Source: Dryocola clanedunensis (GTDB lineage: Bacteria; Pseudomonadota; Gammaproteobacteria; Enterobacterales; Enterobacteriaceae). From it: a DNA stretch of 64,000 nucleotides. A model generated the notes under the pieces. It was not told the origin of the DNA and made no database searches. It saw only the letters and a list, made by a program, of their open reading frames with translations. The translations under genes were made by a program, and so were the position numbers. Each line of letters begins with the position of its first letter. The stretch's first letter is position 1. Location of the stretch: NCBI RefSeq assembly GCF_025215155.1, contig NZ_JALHAM010000111.1; one strand, 5' to 3'. This document shows, piece after piece, positions 42,210-51,368 of the stretch.

Positions 42210-44341
42210 TCAATCTCCTGAACAATGTGCTGCCGGAGACGCGAGATTTCCGGTAGCAGAGCGACCAGCAAACCAATTTGCTGCACGACTAATGGTTCTT
42301 TTGTCTCCGGGCAGGGTTCGATTTTCGCGATCTGCTCTGACAGACCTTGAAGAGATTTCTGAACGCGTTCTTCGTCCGCAGGAAGATGATGCAGAGCGTC
42401 ATCGACGTAACAAACCGCATCGTCAAGCAGCAGCAGGATCTGAGGATTGGTCAGTTTCTCGCGGTGCGCACCCAGCGCTGAAACATAGCTGTTAAAAGTA
42501 TGATTCAGGCACAGCAAGCGGAACGCAGTCTCACGGGTTTCTGGTGTGACCCGGGGTTCAGAGGACATATTGGATACCACTGAGGCTAAATCCGCATCGC
42601 GGTTATGGGCATCACGCCGCGCGATTCGATACTCGAGACGGTTATCTCTTCCCTGATGGTACTGCTCAAGAATCGCGTCCAGATAGCGGCAGTTGGCATT
42701 AAACGCCCGCTCGACAACCAGAGGTAAGCGGCGAAAACGCCAGTCTGGCCAGATGAAACTCACCGCGGCCCAGGCTATACCACAACCCAAAAGCGTGTCG
42801 ACAATACGCGGTAGGGCCACTTCGAAGCCTTCACCCAGCAGGTTAAAGCACAGCAGAACAAGCAGGGTAATGAACATCGTTGCGTGAGCGTACTGAACAT
42901 GACGAAACGCAAAGAACAGTACGCCTGTTATCACTATCAGAATCAGTTGCCCTTCCAGTGAAGGGACAAAAAACAGAATGGGCAGGCCAATCGCCACTCC
43001 GACCAGGGTTCCCACAATACGCAATGCCAGACGACGGCGCGTCGCACTGTAATTGGGCTGACAAACAAAGAGGCTGGTTAGCAGTATCCAGTACCCGTGC
43101 TGCAGACCGGTAAACTGGATAAACGCGTAACCGACACAAAGCACGGTAGACATGCGTACAGCGTGGCGGAACAGGGCTGATTCGGGCGTCAGGTTCCGGG
43201 TCAACCGCTGCCAGATATCACCAAAGCCCGTCAGTCTGTCATCGGCGAGCCGGGTTTCCATTTCGTTCAGCGGGGCCGCCAGAGCCTGTTCAGATTCAAT
43301 GGTGGCAAGCTGAGCGTCGATGGCTCGCAGGTTGTTTAACAGGAAGCCGAGCGCTTTTTTCTCGCTGCCTGCCGGGTCGGCTGCGTTGACGCGATCTATT
43401 GCCGATTCAAGATGAGTAAATGCACGTTCAAAGCGGTCATTGTGCTGATAAGGCATGCGCAACAAAATAGAGCGTGAAAGCTGCTGACAGGCCTGGGACT
43501 GCATGGTGAGCAGACGCTGGAAACGGAACATGATGTCGCTGTAGCGGAACTTATCTCTTAAGGCCTGGTACTGAATATGCGATGAGCTGGCGCGCTCATG
43601 AATATCCTGGGCTACAAAATAATAGTGCAGCGTACGCCGCGTTCCGCGTTGCCCCCGATCGCCCCGTAAGCGGGTCAGCAAAGAGGCTTTTGTCTGGTTG
43701 AGCGTGGTTACCAACTGGCTGTTAGCCATTGCTAAACCCAACATAGGAGCCTGACTTTCATCTTCTATATCGGGGTCGAACAGCGTGGCTTTAACGTCCA
43801 GAAACTGTGCAAGATGCTCGTAACAGCGGGCCAGATTGTCCTGTAACGGACGAATCGGAAAGATCAGATGGCCAGCAAGCGTCAGCAAGTTATACCAGAC
43901 GGCCCCGGTCAGCAGCAGCAGCGGTTGCTGATACCAGTGATCGTAGAGAGAAATGCCCAACATCGTGTAGATGGCGATGAGCAGCGCGCCGAAGGCGATG
44001 GTGGCGTAGCGCTGACCCAGTCCGCCGAGCAGAATAAATCCGCTGGTTGAAATCATCAATCCAAGCGCAAAAAGCCACGGCCAGGGATACAGCAGTTCGA
44101 CAGAAGCTGAAGCAATAAAAAAACTCACCAGGGTGATGAGCAGATTACGCAGCCTGCCCGTCAGGCGATCGTCCAGATCTGCCAGCGCTGCCGCAACGAC
44201 TCCAAGTGTCAGCGGAATGGTGAGTTTGACCTCCCCGAGCCACCAGGGAAGGGCCGCCGTACCGGTTAACGCAATAAAAATGCGTAAGTTATAGAGCCAG
44301 GCGCTGTTCCAGGTGTAGCGACGGAAAATAGGACTAAGCAT
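42206..44341 (-). CDS. yccS: YccS, inner-membrane protein of the FUSC/aromatic-acid exporter type
   Basis: The protein has 711 residues (E. coli 717). Two blocks of about five to six hydrophobic segments (near 15-165 and 390-525) each precede a soluble domain, the usual FUSC-family layout shared with YhfK and AaeB. The N-terminal soluble part contains the YccS-type domain. Substrate and role are not known. It follows yccF at 21 bases in the same direction, so the two are likely one transcript. Confidence 0.9.
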   Translation of the reverse strand: MLSPIFRRYTWNSAWLYNLRIFIALTGTAALPWWLGEVKLTIPLTLGVVAAALADLDDRLTGRLRNLLITLVSFFIASASVELLYPWPWLFALGLMISTSGFILLGGLGQRYATIAFGALLIAIYTMLGISLYDHWYQQPLLLLTGAVWYNLLTLAGHLIFPIRPLQDNLARCYEHLAQFLDVKATLFDPDIEDESQAPMLGLAMANSQLVTTLNQTKASLLTRLRGDRGQRGTRRTLHYYFVAQDIHERASSSHIQYQALRDKFRYSDIMFRFQRLLTMQSQACQQLSRSILLRMPYQHNDRFERAFTHLESAIDRVNAADPAGSEKKALGFLLNNLRAIDAQLATIESEQALAAPLNEMETRLADDRLTGFGDIWQRLTRNLTPESALFRHAVRMSTVLCVGYAFIQFTGLQHGYWILLTSLFVCQPNYSATRRRLALRIVGTLVGVAIGLPILFFVPSLEGQLILIVITGVLFFAFRHVQYAHATMFITLLVLLCFNLLGEGFEVALPRIVDTLLGCGIAWAAVSFIWPDWRFRRLPLVVERAFNANCRYLDAILEQYHQGRDNRLEYRIARRDAHNRDADLASVVSNMSSEPRVTPETRETAFRLLCLNHTFNSYVSALGAHREKLTNPQILLLLDDAVCYVDDALHHLPADEERVQKSLQGLSEQIAKIEPCPETKEPLVVQQIGLLVALLPEISRLRQHIVQEID

Positions 44342-44362
44342 TAGTAGCTACTTTCCTTTGCA

Positions 44363-44809
44363 TTACTGAAAACGACGTTGCGCGTTGGCGGAACGTGCGG
44401 CTTGAGCAACCTCGACCGGGACCACGCGGCGTCCCACCGGCCACAAGGCAATGGCGGCAATTTTGAAATTGGCGATGCCTACCGGGATACCGATAATAGA
44501 CACGCATTGCACAATCCCGGTCATGATATGCATCACGCATAGCCACCAGCCAAAGAAAATCAGCCACAAGATGTTCAGCAGCGTGCCGCCGGTATTGAGG
44601 AGTGAACTTTTCCCTTGTGGATTAAGTTCATCGACATGAATAGCTTCGTTACCGTAGGGTACGAGGGAAAGTTTGGTAATTTCCCAGCAGGATCGCGTTA
44701 GCGGCAGCGTAAAAATAAAAATAATACTGACGAAGGTGGCCAGTAACCAGGAGAGGGTTGTTAAAAAACCACCCAGTACAAAGTTCAATACATTAAGGAC
44801 AGTACGCAT
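44363..44809 (-). CDS. yccF: YccF, small inner-membrane protein (DUF307)
   Basis: The 148 residues from ATG 44809 (MRTVLNVLNFVLGGFLTTLS) equal E. coli YccF. Two YccF domains are seen, each with a hydrophobic hairpin. The motifs FTLPLTRSCWEITKLSLVPYG and SIIGIPVGIANFKIAAIALWP are family signatures. The function is not established. It probably heads a yccF-yccS transcript. Confidence 0.9.
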   Translation of the reverse strand: MRTVLNVLNFVLGGFLTTLSWLLATFVSIIFIFTLPLTRSCWEITKLSLVPYGNEAIHVDELNPQGKSSLLNTGGTLLNILWLIFFGWWLCVMHIMTGIVQCVSIIGIPVGIANFKIAAIALWPVGRRVVPVEVAQAARSANAQRRFQ

Positions 44810-44938
44810 AAGCACTCTTCGTTAGTAAATGTCATACAATGAATAACCACAACAATTGTAACGCGTTTTTACCCTGGAGCGTCATTCCTTCGGCAGGTAA
44901 ACTTAGCAGCAACTTCACTCAGGAGCAGATAAAGCGTA

Positions 44939-46993
44939 ATGGAACTCAAAGCGACCGCCCTTGGCAAACATTTAGCACAGCACCCGTACAATCGCGTGAA
45001 GCTCCTCAGCGCGGGCGTTGAGGTAAAGGGCGATCGTCATGAATACCTTATCCCATTCAACCAGCTGGTGGCGATCAACATCAAGCGTGGTCTGGTGTGG
45101 GGTGAGCTGGAGTTTCTGCTGCCGGAAGATAAAGTTGTGCGGCTGCACGGCACCGAGTGGGGGGAGACTCAGCGTTTTTACCACCATCTTGATGCACTCT
45201 GGCAGGCCTGGAGTGCAGAGATGAGCGAGGTTGCAGCGCAGGTTCTTTGTGAACAGTACGATGAAATAATGCTCCGGACGCAGCAGGAAAAATGGTTCAA
45301 ACGCAGTGATATGCAAGCCTTACAGCAGAATGTCAGGGTGGCATTTGCCGCTTTACCCTTGCCTCAGGAGCGGCTGGAAGAGTTTGATAATTGTCGCGAA
45401 GCCTGGCTGAACTGCAAAGCATGGCTTGAGCAGGGCGACAGACGCCGCCATGAGCGAAACGAAGCCTACACAGAGCGCATGCTTGAAAAGTATGCCAGCT
45501 TCTTCGAGCAGGTAGAAAGCTCGCCCTTAAACCCATCCCAGGCACGCGCCGTCGTCAACGGTGAAGATTCCCTACTGGTGCTCGCTGGTGCAGGGAGCGG
45601 TAAAACATCGGTGCTGGTGGCTCGTGCTGGCTGGCTTCTGCAACGGGGCGAGGCGACGGAAGATCAGATTCTGCTGCTGGCGTTCGGGCGCAAGGCCGCA
45701 CAGGAAATGGATGAGCGAATTGCCGAACGCTTGCATACCGATGCGATTACCGCCCGGACTTTCCACGCGCTGGCGCTACACATTATCCAACAGGGCAGCA
45801 AGAAAGCGCCGCGTATCAGCGAGCTGGAGTCAGACACCAGCGCACGCCATAAGCTCTTAATCGAAAACTGGCAGCAGCAGTGCCGGGAGAAAAAAGCGCA
45901 GGCCAAAGGCTGGCGTGAATGGCTTAGCGAAGAGCTGGAGTGGGAGGTTCCCGAAGGTGAATACTGGCGTGATGAGCGCCTGGCCAAACGGCTCGCCAGC
46001 CGGCTGGATCGCTGGCTGAGTCTGATGCGTATGCACGGCGGTTCGCAGGCGGAAATGATCGCCAGCTGCCCGGAAGAGATACGCGACGTCTTTACTAAAC
46101 GCGTCAAACTGATGGCCCCCTTACTTAAATGCTGGAAGAGTGCGTTAAAGACAGAGGAAGCCGTGGATTTCTCAGGGTTGATTCATCAGGCGGTAAACGT
46201 GCTGGAAAAGGGCCGGTTTATCAGCCCGTGGAAGCACATTCTGGTGGATGAGTTCCAGGACATCTCCCCCCAGCGTGCGGCGCTGCTGGCTGCACTCCGC
46301 CGCCAGAACTCACACACATCCCTCTATGCGGTAGGAGACGACTGGCAGGCAATCTATCGTTTCAGCGGGGCGGAAATGGCGCTGACAACGGCCTTTACCC
46401 ACCACTTTGGTGAAGGCGACCAGTGCGCGCTCGACACGACCTATCGCTTTAACGATCGCATTGGTGAAATTGCCAACAGCTTTATTCAGCAAAACCCGAA
46501 TCAGCTGGCGAAACCGCTCAATAGCTTATCGAAAGGTGATAAAAAGTCGGTGACGCTGCTGGTGGACGATCGGCTTGAAGCCTTGCTGGACAAGCTGAGT
46601 GGCTACGCAAAACCGGAACAACGAATACTGGTGCTGGCCCGTTACCACCACCTGCGTCCGGCAAGCCTGGAAAAGGCGGCAACGCGCTGGCCAAAACTGG
46701 CTATCGATTTTATGACGATTCATGCCAGCAAGGGCCAACAGGCGGATTACGTTATCGTGCTGGGTTTACAGCAGGGGAAAGACGGTTTCCCGGCGCCGGC
46801 AAGGGAGTCGGTAATGGAGCAGGCCCTGTTACCGCAGCCTGAAGAGTATCTGGATGCCGAGGAGCGGCGGCTGCTTTATGTTGCGATGACGCGGGCACGT
46901 CATCGTGTCTGGCTGATGTTTAATAAAAAAGAGCCGTCTGATTTTGTCGACATCCTCAAACGCCTCGGCGTGCCCGCGGCGGGTCGGCCTTAA
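44939..46993 (+). CDS. helD: HelD, DNA helicase IV
   Basis: This superfamily 1 3'-5' DNA helicase is related to UvrD and Rep. At 684 residues it matches E. coli HelD. The N-terminal domain (about 1-190) is followed by Walker A GAGSGKTS at 217-224, the DEFQDIS box (motif II), GDDWQAIYRFSGA (motif III), HASKGQQADYV (motif V) and YVAMTRARHRVW (motif VI). All helicase motifs are intact. The stop abuts the mgsA stop region with no gap. Confidence 0.95.
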   Translation: MELKATALGKHLAQHPYNRVKLLSAGVEVKGDRHEYLIPFNQLVAINIKRGLVWGELEFLLPEDKVVRLHGTEWGETQRFYHHLDALWQAWSAEMSEVAAQVLCEQYDEIMLRTQQEKWFKRSDMQALQQNVRVAFAALPLPQERLEEFDNCREAWLNCKAWLEQGDRRRHERNEAYTERMLEKYASFFEQVESSPLNPSQARAVVNGEDSLLVLAGAGSGKTSVLVARAGWLLQRGEATEDQILLLAFGRKAAQEMDERIAERLHTDAITARTFHALALHIIQQGSKKAPRISELESDTSARHKLLIENWQQQCREKKAQAKGWREWLSEELEWEVPEGEYWRDERLAKRLASRLDRWLSLMRMHGGSQAEMIASCPEEIRDVFTKRVKLMAPLLKCWKSALKTEEAVDFSGLIHQAVNVLEKGRFISPWKHILVDEFQDISPQRAALLAALRRQNSHTSLYAVGDDWQAIYRFSGAEMALTTAFTHHFGEGDQCALDTTYRFNDRIGEIANSFIQQNPNQLAKPLNSLSKGDKKSVTLLVDDRLEALLDKLSGYAKPEQRILVLARYHHLRPASLEKAATRWPKLAIDFMTIHASKGQQADYVIVLGLQQGKDGFPAPARESVMEQALLPQPEEYLDAEERRLLYVAMTRARHRVWLMFNKKEPSDFVDILKRLGVPAAGRP

Positions 46994-47452
46994 TTACTTC
47001 AGGCGCTCGGCAAGATAGCGCTGGTAGTCCGGGATGAGGATTTCCACATCCTGGCTGAATGCCGGCGACTGAATAATAAAATCGGCGGTGGAGAGGTTAG
47101 TGGCGACAGGAATATTCCACACGGTTGCCAGGCGCAGTAGCGCCTTCACATCGGGATCGTGCGGGACTGCATTTAGCGGATCCCAAAAGAAAATCAGTAC
47201 ATCAATTTTCCCTTCTGAAATCAAAGCACCTACCTGCTGATCGCCGCCCATCGGGCCGCTTAGCATAGCATTCACTTCCAGCCCGCTGGCTCGCTGAACA
47301 AGGTTACCTGTTGTGCCAGTAGCGTAGAGAACATGCTGACTCAGCAAGGATTTGTGGCGCTCAACCCAATTCAAAAGCGCTTTTTTGCAGTGATCGTGTG
47401 CCACCAGCGCAATATGCTTCTGGGCAGAAAGGGTGCGGCTTGTCGATTCCAT
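46994..47452 (-). CDS. mgsA: MgsA, methylglyoxal synthase
   Basis: MgsA converts dihydroxyacetone phosphate to methylglyoxal and phosphate when sugar phosphates accumulate. At 152 residues it matches E. coli. Active-site residues are visible in SGPMGGDQQVG (Asp71) and FFWDPLNAVPHDPDV (Asp91, His98, Asp101). gloC, which removes the glutathione adduct of methylglyoxal, lies 35 kb away in this window. Confidence 0.96.
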   Translation of the reverse strand: MESTSRTLSAQKHIALVAHDHCKKALLNWVERHKSLLSQHVLYATGTTGNLVQRASGLEVNAMLSGPMGGDQQVGALISEGKIDVLIFFWDPLNAVPHDPDVKALLRLATVWNIPVATNLSTADFIIQSPAFSQDVEILIPDYQRYLAERLK

Positions 47453-47536
47453 AGAATTATCCGGTTAATTTGCGTTGGCTACAGCTTACTGGAAGTCGCT
47501 GATGCCGCAAGAGAAGGGCATCAAAAATGTGGCTGA

Positions 47537-48202
47537 TTACTGCGATGGATGTTCTTTAACCCACCGTAGAAAGTTCTCTCGAGTGGTTTTATCCGCTTGA
47601 GTAAACCAGTATTTAAGTCTTTGCTCGGTAAGCGTTTCTGATGAGCGTACGGGAAGATCCAGTTCAGAACTCCCCGACAGTAAAGCGCTATCGTCTGCCA
47701 TCATGACGGCAAACTGGGGAATGGAAGCGGGCTGACCCGCTTTATTGTAGCGTTGAGTATCGTTCTCATAATCAAAGCCCTGCGAGCCGGGTTTCAGCGT
47801 CAGCACATCGAGCTTGATGGGAATCATCGCCGAGCTGCCATCCAGAAGCTGCAAATGGGGAGTGCTGTCAAAGGCCTCACTCTCTTTCTCGTTTTCAATG
47901 CGGGGAAGATTAAAATTGACCTGGCTTATCTGCTGCGTGTTAAAGCTGACGACCAGCGGCGGGGAAATATAGAGCCTTTGTTCACGGGGATTAGCGCGGA
48001 TGTTTTTTTCGATGCGGAACACTATCTGATGTGGGCCGTTGTCCAGCTCAATACTGTCTGCACCCTTTAACAATGAGCTTGAAACTTTCTTGCCATCAAG
48101 CACCAGCAGGTCGATATCCGTCGACAGACGCAGGGTGGTAGCCCAACCGACAGCGGGCAAGAGCAGGGCGCACAATAGAAAGCGTTTTGGCCCGATAATC
48201 AT
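47537..48202 (-). CDS. csgI: CsgI (YccT), periplasmic DUF2057 protein
   Basis: In E. coli, CsgI/YccT is a secreted inhibitor of curli assembly. From ATG 48202 (MIIGPKRFLLCALLLPAVG) the protein has 221 residues (E. coli 220), with a signal peptide cut at GWA-T. GGAG lies seven bases upstream of this codon. The first ATG of the open frame (48253) would place 17 residues before the signal peptide. The mature start TTLRLSTDIDLLVLDGKKVS is strongly conserved. Confidence 0.88.
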   Translation of the reverse strand: MIIGPKRFLLCALLLPAVGWATTLRLSTDIDLLVLDGKKVSSSLLKGADSIELDNGPHQIVFRIEKNIRANPREQRLYISPPLVVSFNTQQISQVNFNLPRIENEKESEAFDSTPHLQLLDGSSAMIPIKLDVLTLKPGSQGFDYENDTQRYNKAGQPASIPQFAVMMADDSALLSGSSELDLPVRSSETLTEQRLKYWFTQADKTTRENFLRWVKEHPSQ

Positions 48203-48388
48203 TCTGTTCTCCATTGCCTGCACGTCCCAAAAATTCATGACCGAATGTATCAAAATTTTTCACCATCCCACTTCATTAACATATAGACATATTCTGGGTT
48301 TTTGCTCTCATACATCCGTATGGGAAAGATGGTGAGGGTGAAACCTTTGGCATACACTTCTGGCTAAACCCTTCAGGCGGAGAGCGTC

Positions 48389-48802
48389 ATGAAACAGACG
48401 GATATCGAAAGTATTTTAAAAAACACGCGGACCATTGCTTTAGTGGGAGCAAGCGATAAGCCAGATCGCCCAAGCTATCGGGTGATGGCCTATCTGCTGG
48501 ATCAGGGCTACAGGGTTATTCCTGTCTCACCTAAAGTGGCCGGGAAAACGCTGCTCGGCCAGCAGGGTTATGGCACGCTGGCAGAGATCCCAGAACCGGT
48601 AGATATGGTAGACGTGTTTCGTAACTCAGAAGCGGCCTGGGAAGTAGCGAAAGATGCGATAGCGATCGGCGCCAAAACGCTGTGGATGCAGCTGGGTGTT
48701 ATCAATGAACAGGCGGCCGTACTGGCGCAGGATGCGGGAATGAATGTCGTCATGGACCGCTGTCCGGCGATTGAAATCCCGAGGCTCGGACTGGCTAAAT
48801 AA
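48389..48802 (+). CDS. yccU: YccU, CoA-binding domain protein
   Basis: The protein has 137 residues as in E. coli. It is a single Rossmann-like CoA_binding domain with the loop LVGASDKPDRPSYRV at 18-32 and the motif WMQLGVINEQAA. It resembles the CoA-binding part of succinyl-CoA synthetase alpha, but no reaction is known. The promoter lies in the 186 bases shared with csgI. Confidence 0.91.
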   Translation: MKQTDIESILKNTRTIALVGASDKPDRPSYRVMAYLLDQGYRVIPVSPKVAGKTLLGQQGYGTLAEIPEPVDMVDVFRNSEAAWEVAKDAIAIGAKTLWMQLGVINEQAAVLAQDAGMNVVMDRCPAIEIPRLGLAK

Positions 48803-48803
48803 G

Positions 48804-48824
48804 AAAACCCCGCGAATGCGGGGT
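48804..48824 (-). terminator. Terminator of hspQ (and possibly yccU)
   Basis: ACCCCGC and GCGGGGT enclose GAAT. TTTTC follows on the minus strand, so it serves hspQ best. Confidence 0.8.
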
Positions 48825-48828
48825 CCTG

Positions 48829-49146
48829 TCAGTTACGCAGGCGAGGTGCCTGAAGCTGTTGCCTGATTGACGCAGCCAGTTCATCCATTGACGGCTGCTC
48901 CGGATGCTCATCCTGTGATTCCCAGCTTAGCTGGGCCTCGGCAAGATAGGTATGCACCGCCTGGCCATCATCATCTTCCATCACCACGTGATACCAGGGT
49001 GAGGTACGCAGGGCGTCGTTATCTGCCAGTTCGTCCTCTGCCGGTTCATCAAGGGAATACTCAGGGTCAATATCCACGACCACCCCTAAATACCCCAGCA
49101 GCGAGTGTCTGACTTGCTGACCAATACCGAATTTGCTGGCAATCAT
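48829..49146 (-). CDS. hspQ: HspQ, heat-shock protein and Lon specificity factor
   Basis: HspQ stimulates degradation of DnaA(cs) and other Lon substrates. From ATG 49146 (MIASKFGIGQQVRHSLLGYL) it has 105 residues, the E. coli length, with GGGAGGTGA directly upstream. The longer frame to 49227 has no family support. The YccV-like beta-barrel domain and the conserved PWYHVVMEDDDGQAVHTYL are intact. Confidence 0.95.
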   Translation of the reverse strand: MIASKFGIGQQVRHSLLGYLGVVVDIDPEYSLDEPAEDELADNDALRTSPWYHVVMEDDDGQAVHTYLAEAQLSWESQDEHPEQPSMDELAASIRQQLQAPRLRN

Positions 49147-49207
49147 AGTCACCTCCCGGGAATATTGCTCTGCATTGGGATATGCGGTCAATTTCCCCCT
49201 TTTCAAG

Positions 49208-50398
49208 CTACATGACGCGACAGGCAAACCCTTTCAGATACAGACCTTCCGGATAGGTTGCGATCACCGGGTGATCGGCCGCCTGACGGAACTGCTCTAT
49301 AAATTGTACATCACGTCCGGCATCTACGGCGGCATCGGCGATGATTTTCTGGAACAGATCGGTTGTCATCAAACCTGAACAGGAGAACGTCATCAGAATG
49401 CCGCCGGGATTCAGCAGCTGGATGGCCAGCATATTGATATCTTTGTAGCCACGACACGCGCCCATCAGCTGGTTTTTGTTTTCCACGAACTTTGGCGGAT
49501 CCATGATGATAACGTCGAACTTTTCGCCTGCATCGCGGTATTTACGCAGCAGTTTAAAGACATCATCACGCAGGAACTCTGATTTACTCAGGTCCAGTTT
49601 ATTAAGCTCGACGTTCTGCTTAGCCACGTCAAGCGCGTCCTGAGACGTATCAACGCTCACGACCTGGCTGCAGCCGCCCATTAACGCAGAAACTGCAAAG
49701 CCGCCGGTGTAGGAGAAGCAGTTAAGTACGCGCTTATCCTTCACGTATTGACGAGTGGCAAAACGGCTGTCGCGCTGATCGAGGTAATAACCCGTTTTAT
49801 GACCGCCTTTGATATCCACCAGCAGCTTCATACCGTGCTCTTCGATAGGCAGCAGGTCAGGCGGCAACTTACCGCTTACCGGCCCCTGAGTCAGCTCCAT
49901 CCCCTCTTTCTTACGTACCGCAACGTCCGAGCGGTCATAGATGGCGCATTGTGGGTAAAGGCTCTGTAGCGCGGCGACCAGTGCAGGGCGCTGATATTCT
50001 GCACCGGCAGAAAGTAGCTGAAGAACGAGAAAATCACCAAAACGGTCAATGGTCACACCCGGCAGGCCGTCGGATTCACCGGCGATCAGACGATAGCTGT
50101 CCAGACCGTCACGTTTCGCAAGCCATTCTCGCCACTGCTGTGCCTGCTGTAAACGGCGCGTGAAGAAGGCGATATCAATCTCTTCGCTGGCATCGAACGT
50201 CCAGACGCGGGCACGAATTTGGGAAGATGGGGAGTAAGCGGCACGGGCTAACCATTTGCCGTTGCTGTCCACAACGTCGACGGTTTCACCGAGATTCGCT
50301 TTTCCTTCCATGCGGGCTACTGCACCGGAAAACACCCACGGATGACGGCGTAATAAAGATTTTTCACGCCCTTTGGTTAACACTAAACGTACGGTCAT
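49208..50398 (-). CDS. rlmI: RlmI, 23S rRNA m5C1962 methyltransferase
   Basis: RlmI (YccW) methylates C1962 of 23S rRNA. The 396 residues equal E. coli. An N-terminal PUA domain (about 1-75) is followed by the EEHGMKLLVDIKGGHKTGYY segment. The SAM loop is NCFSYTGGFAVSA and the catalytic region is IIMDPPKFVENK. The C-terminal Cys in FSCSGLM is typical. It is divergent from acyP. Confidence 0.95.
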   Translation of the reverse strand: MTVRLVLTKGREKSLLRRHPWVFSGAVARMEGKANLGETVDVVDSNGKWLARAAYSPSSQIRARVWTFDASEEIDIAFFTRRLQQAQQWREWLAKRDGLDSYRLIAGESDGLPGVTIDRFGDFLVLQLLSAGAEYQRPALVAALQSLYPQCAIYDRSDVAVRKKEGMELTQGPVSGKLPPDLLPIEEHGMKLLVDIKGGHKTGYYLDQRDSRFATRQYVKDKRVLNCFSYTGGFAVSALMGGCSQVVSVDTSQDALDVAKQNVELNKLDLSKSEFLRDDVFKLLRKYRDAGEKFDVIIMDPPKFVENKNQLMGACRGYKDINMLAIQLLNPGGILMTFSCSGLMTTDLFQKIIADAAVDAGRDVQFIEQFRQAADHPVIATYPEGLYLKGFACRVM

Positions 50399-50488
50399 AT
50401 TTTGCTATGCTGTTTTGCTAAGAATTGGTCGTCATTTTCCGGGTTACACCCGCGAAATGCAACGTAAGAACCTTTAACGGAGGAAGTT

Positions 50489-50770
50489 ATGGCATCTGTT
50501 TGTACGCTCGCCTGGGTCCACGGCATGGTTCAGGGCGTTGGATTTCGTTACAGCACGCAGCGCGAAGCGCAGAGTCTGGGGTTAACGGGCTATGCCCGCA
50601 ACATGGATGACGGCAGCGTGGAAGTGCTGGCGTGCGGTGAGGCTGGAAAGGTGGAGCAACTGATCGAATGGCTGAGAGCTGGTGGTCCACGGAGTGCCAG
50701 AGTCGATAAAGTTCTGACTGAACCGCATCACCCGGACCGGGAGTGGACCAACTTTGGCATTCGCTATTAA
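50489..50770 (+). CDS. acyP: AcyP (YccX), acylphosphatase
   Basis: AcyP hydrolyses acyl phosphates. The small protein of 93 residues (E. coli 92) has the anion cradle VQGVGFR with the catalytic arginine at R20 and the asparagine at N38 in GYARNMDDGSVEV. It converges on tusE with a four-base overlap of stops. Confidence 0.94.
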   Translation: MASVCTLAWVHGMVQGVGFRYSTQREAQSLGLTGYARNMDDGSVEVLACGEAGKVEQLIEWLRAGGPRSARVDKVLTEPHHPDREWTNFGIRY

Positions 50771-51096
50771 ATGCACTTCACCGGTTTGGGCAGGCCTGCG
50801 ATTTTCGTGGCCTGTTTGGCTGGCCCTTTAGGGAACAGGCGGTACAGATAACGGCTGTTTCCTTTTTCCTCGCCAAACTTATTGGCCATGGCTTTCACCA
50901 GCATGCGAATAGCCGGGGAAGTATTGAATTCCAGATAGAACTCGCGCACAAAGCGCACCACTTCCCAGTGCTCAACCGCAAGCGTAATCCCTTCTTTTTC
51001 TGCTATCGCAACGGCAAGCGATTCACTCCACTCAGCGCTGTTTTTCAGATAGCCGTCAGCATCTGTCTCGATGGTTTTACCTTCGAAAATTAACAT
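50767..51096 (-). CDS. tusE: TusE, sulfur carrier of the 2-thiouridine relay
   Basis: TusE takes persulfide from TusBCD and hands it to MnmA for s2U34 of tRNA. From ATG 51096 (MLIFEGKTIETDADGYL) it has 109 residues, as in E. coli. GTGGA lies five bases upstream. The ATG two codons earlier lacks spacing. The C-terminal KPVKCI holds the active cysteine (C108). Confidence 0.93.
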   Translation of the reverse strand: MLIFEGKTIETDADGYLKNSAEWSESLAVAIAEKEGITLAVEHWEVVRFVREFYLEFNTSPAIRMLVKAMANKFGEEKGNSRYLYRLFPKGPAKQATKIAGLPKPVKCI

Positions 51097-51305
51097 ATTC
51101 ATCCACGAAATTATTCAAATCAGAAGCAGTGTACCAAATTTACAGGCCGTGAAAAAAGAGTGCCCGCGGGAGGTCAATGGGGAACAACCGGATACTGATG
51201 GAGCAAGAGCAAGAGAAAGATTTTTGCGGTTGTTTTAGCAACACTTCAAATATATCGGTAAACTGCGCCGCCGGAGCATTTAATCTGCGCTGGTCGGCAG
51301 TTGGC

Positions 51306-51322
51306 ATTAAGGCTTTCTTAAG
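51306..51322 (+). promoter_or_regulatory. PmrA-box-like direct repeat upstream of eptC
   Basis: ATTAAG and CTTAAG are separated by exactly five bases, matching the PmrA (BasR) pattern YTTAAK-N5-YTTAAK at 11 of 12 defined positions. It lies 47 bases before the eptC start. cptA of Salmonella is known to be PmrA-controlled. Binding here is inferred. Confidence 0.5.
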
Positions 51323-51368
51323 ATTGAAACATTACGGTTATTAGTACTTTATCAGGACAGGGAACAAC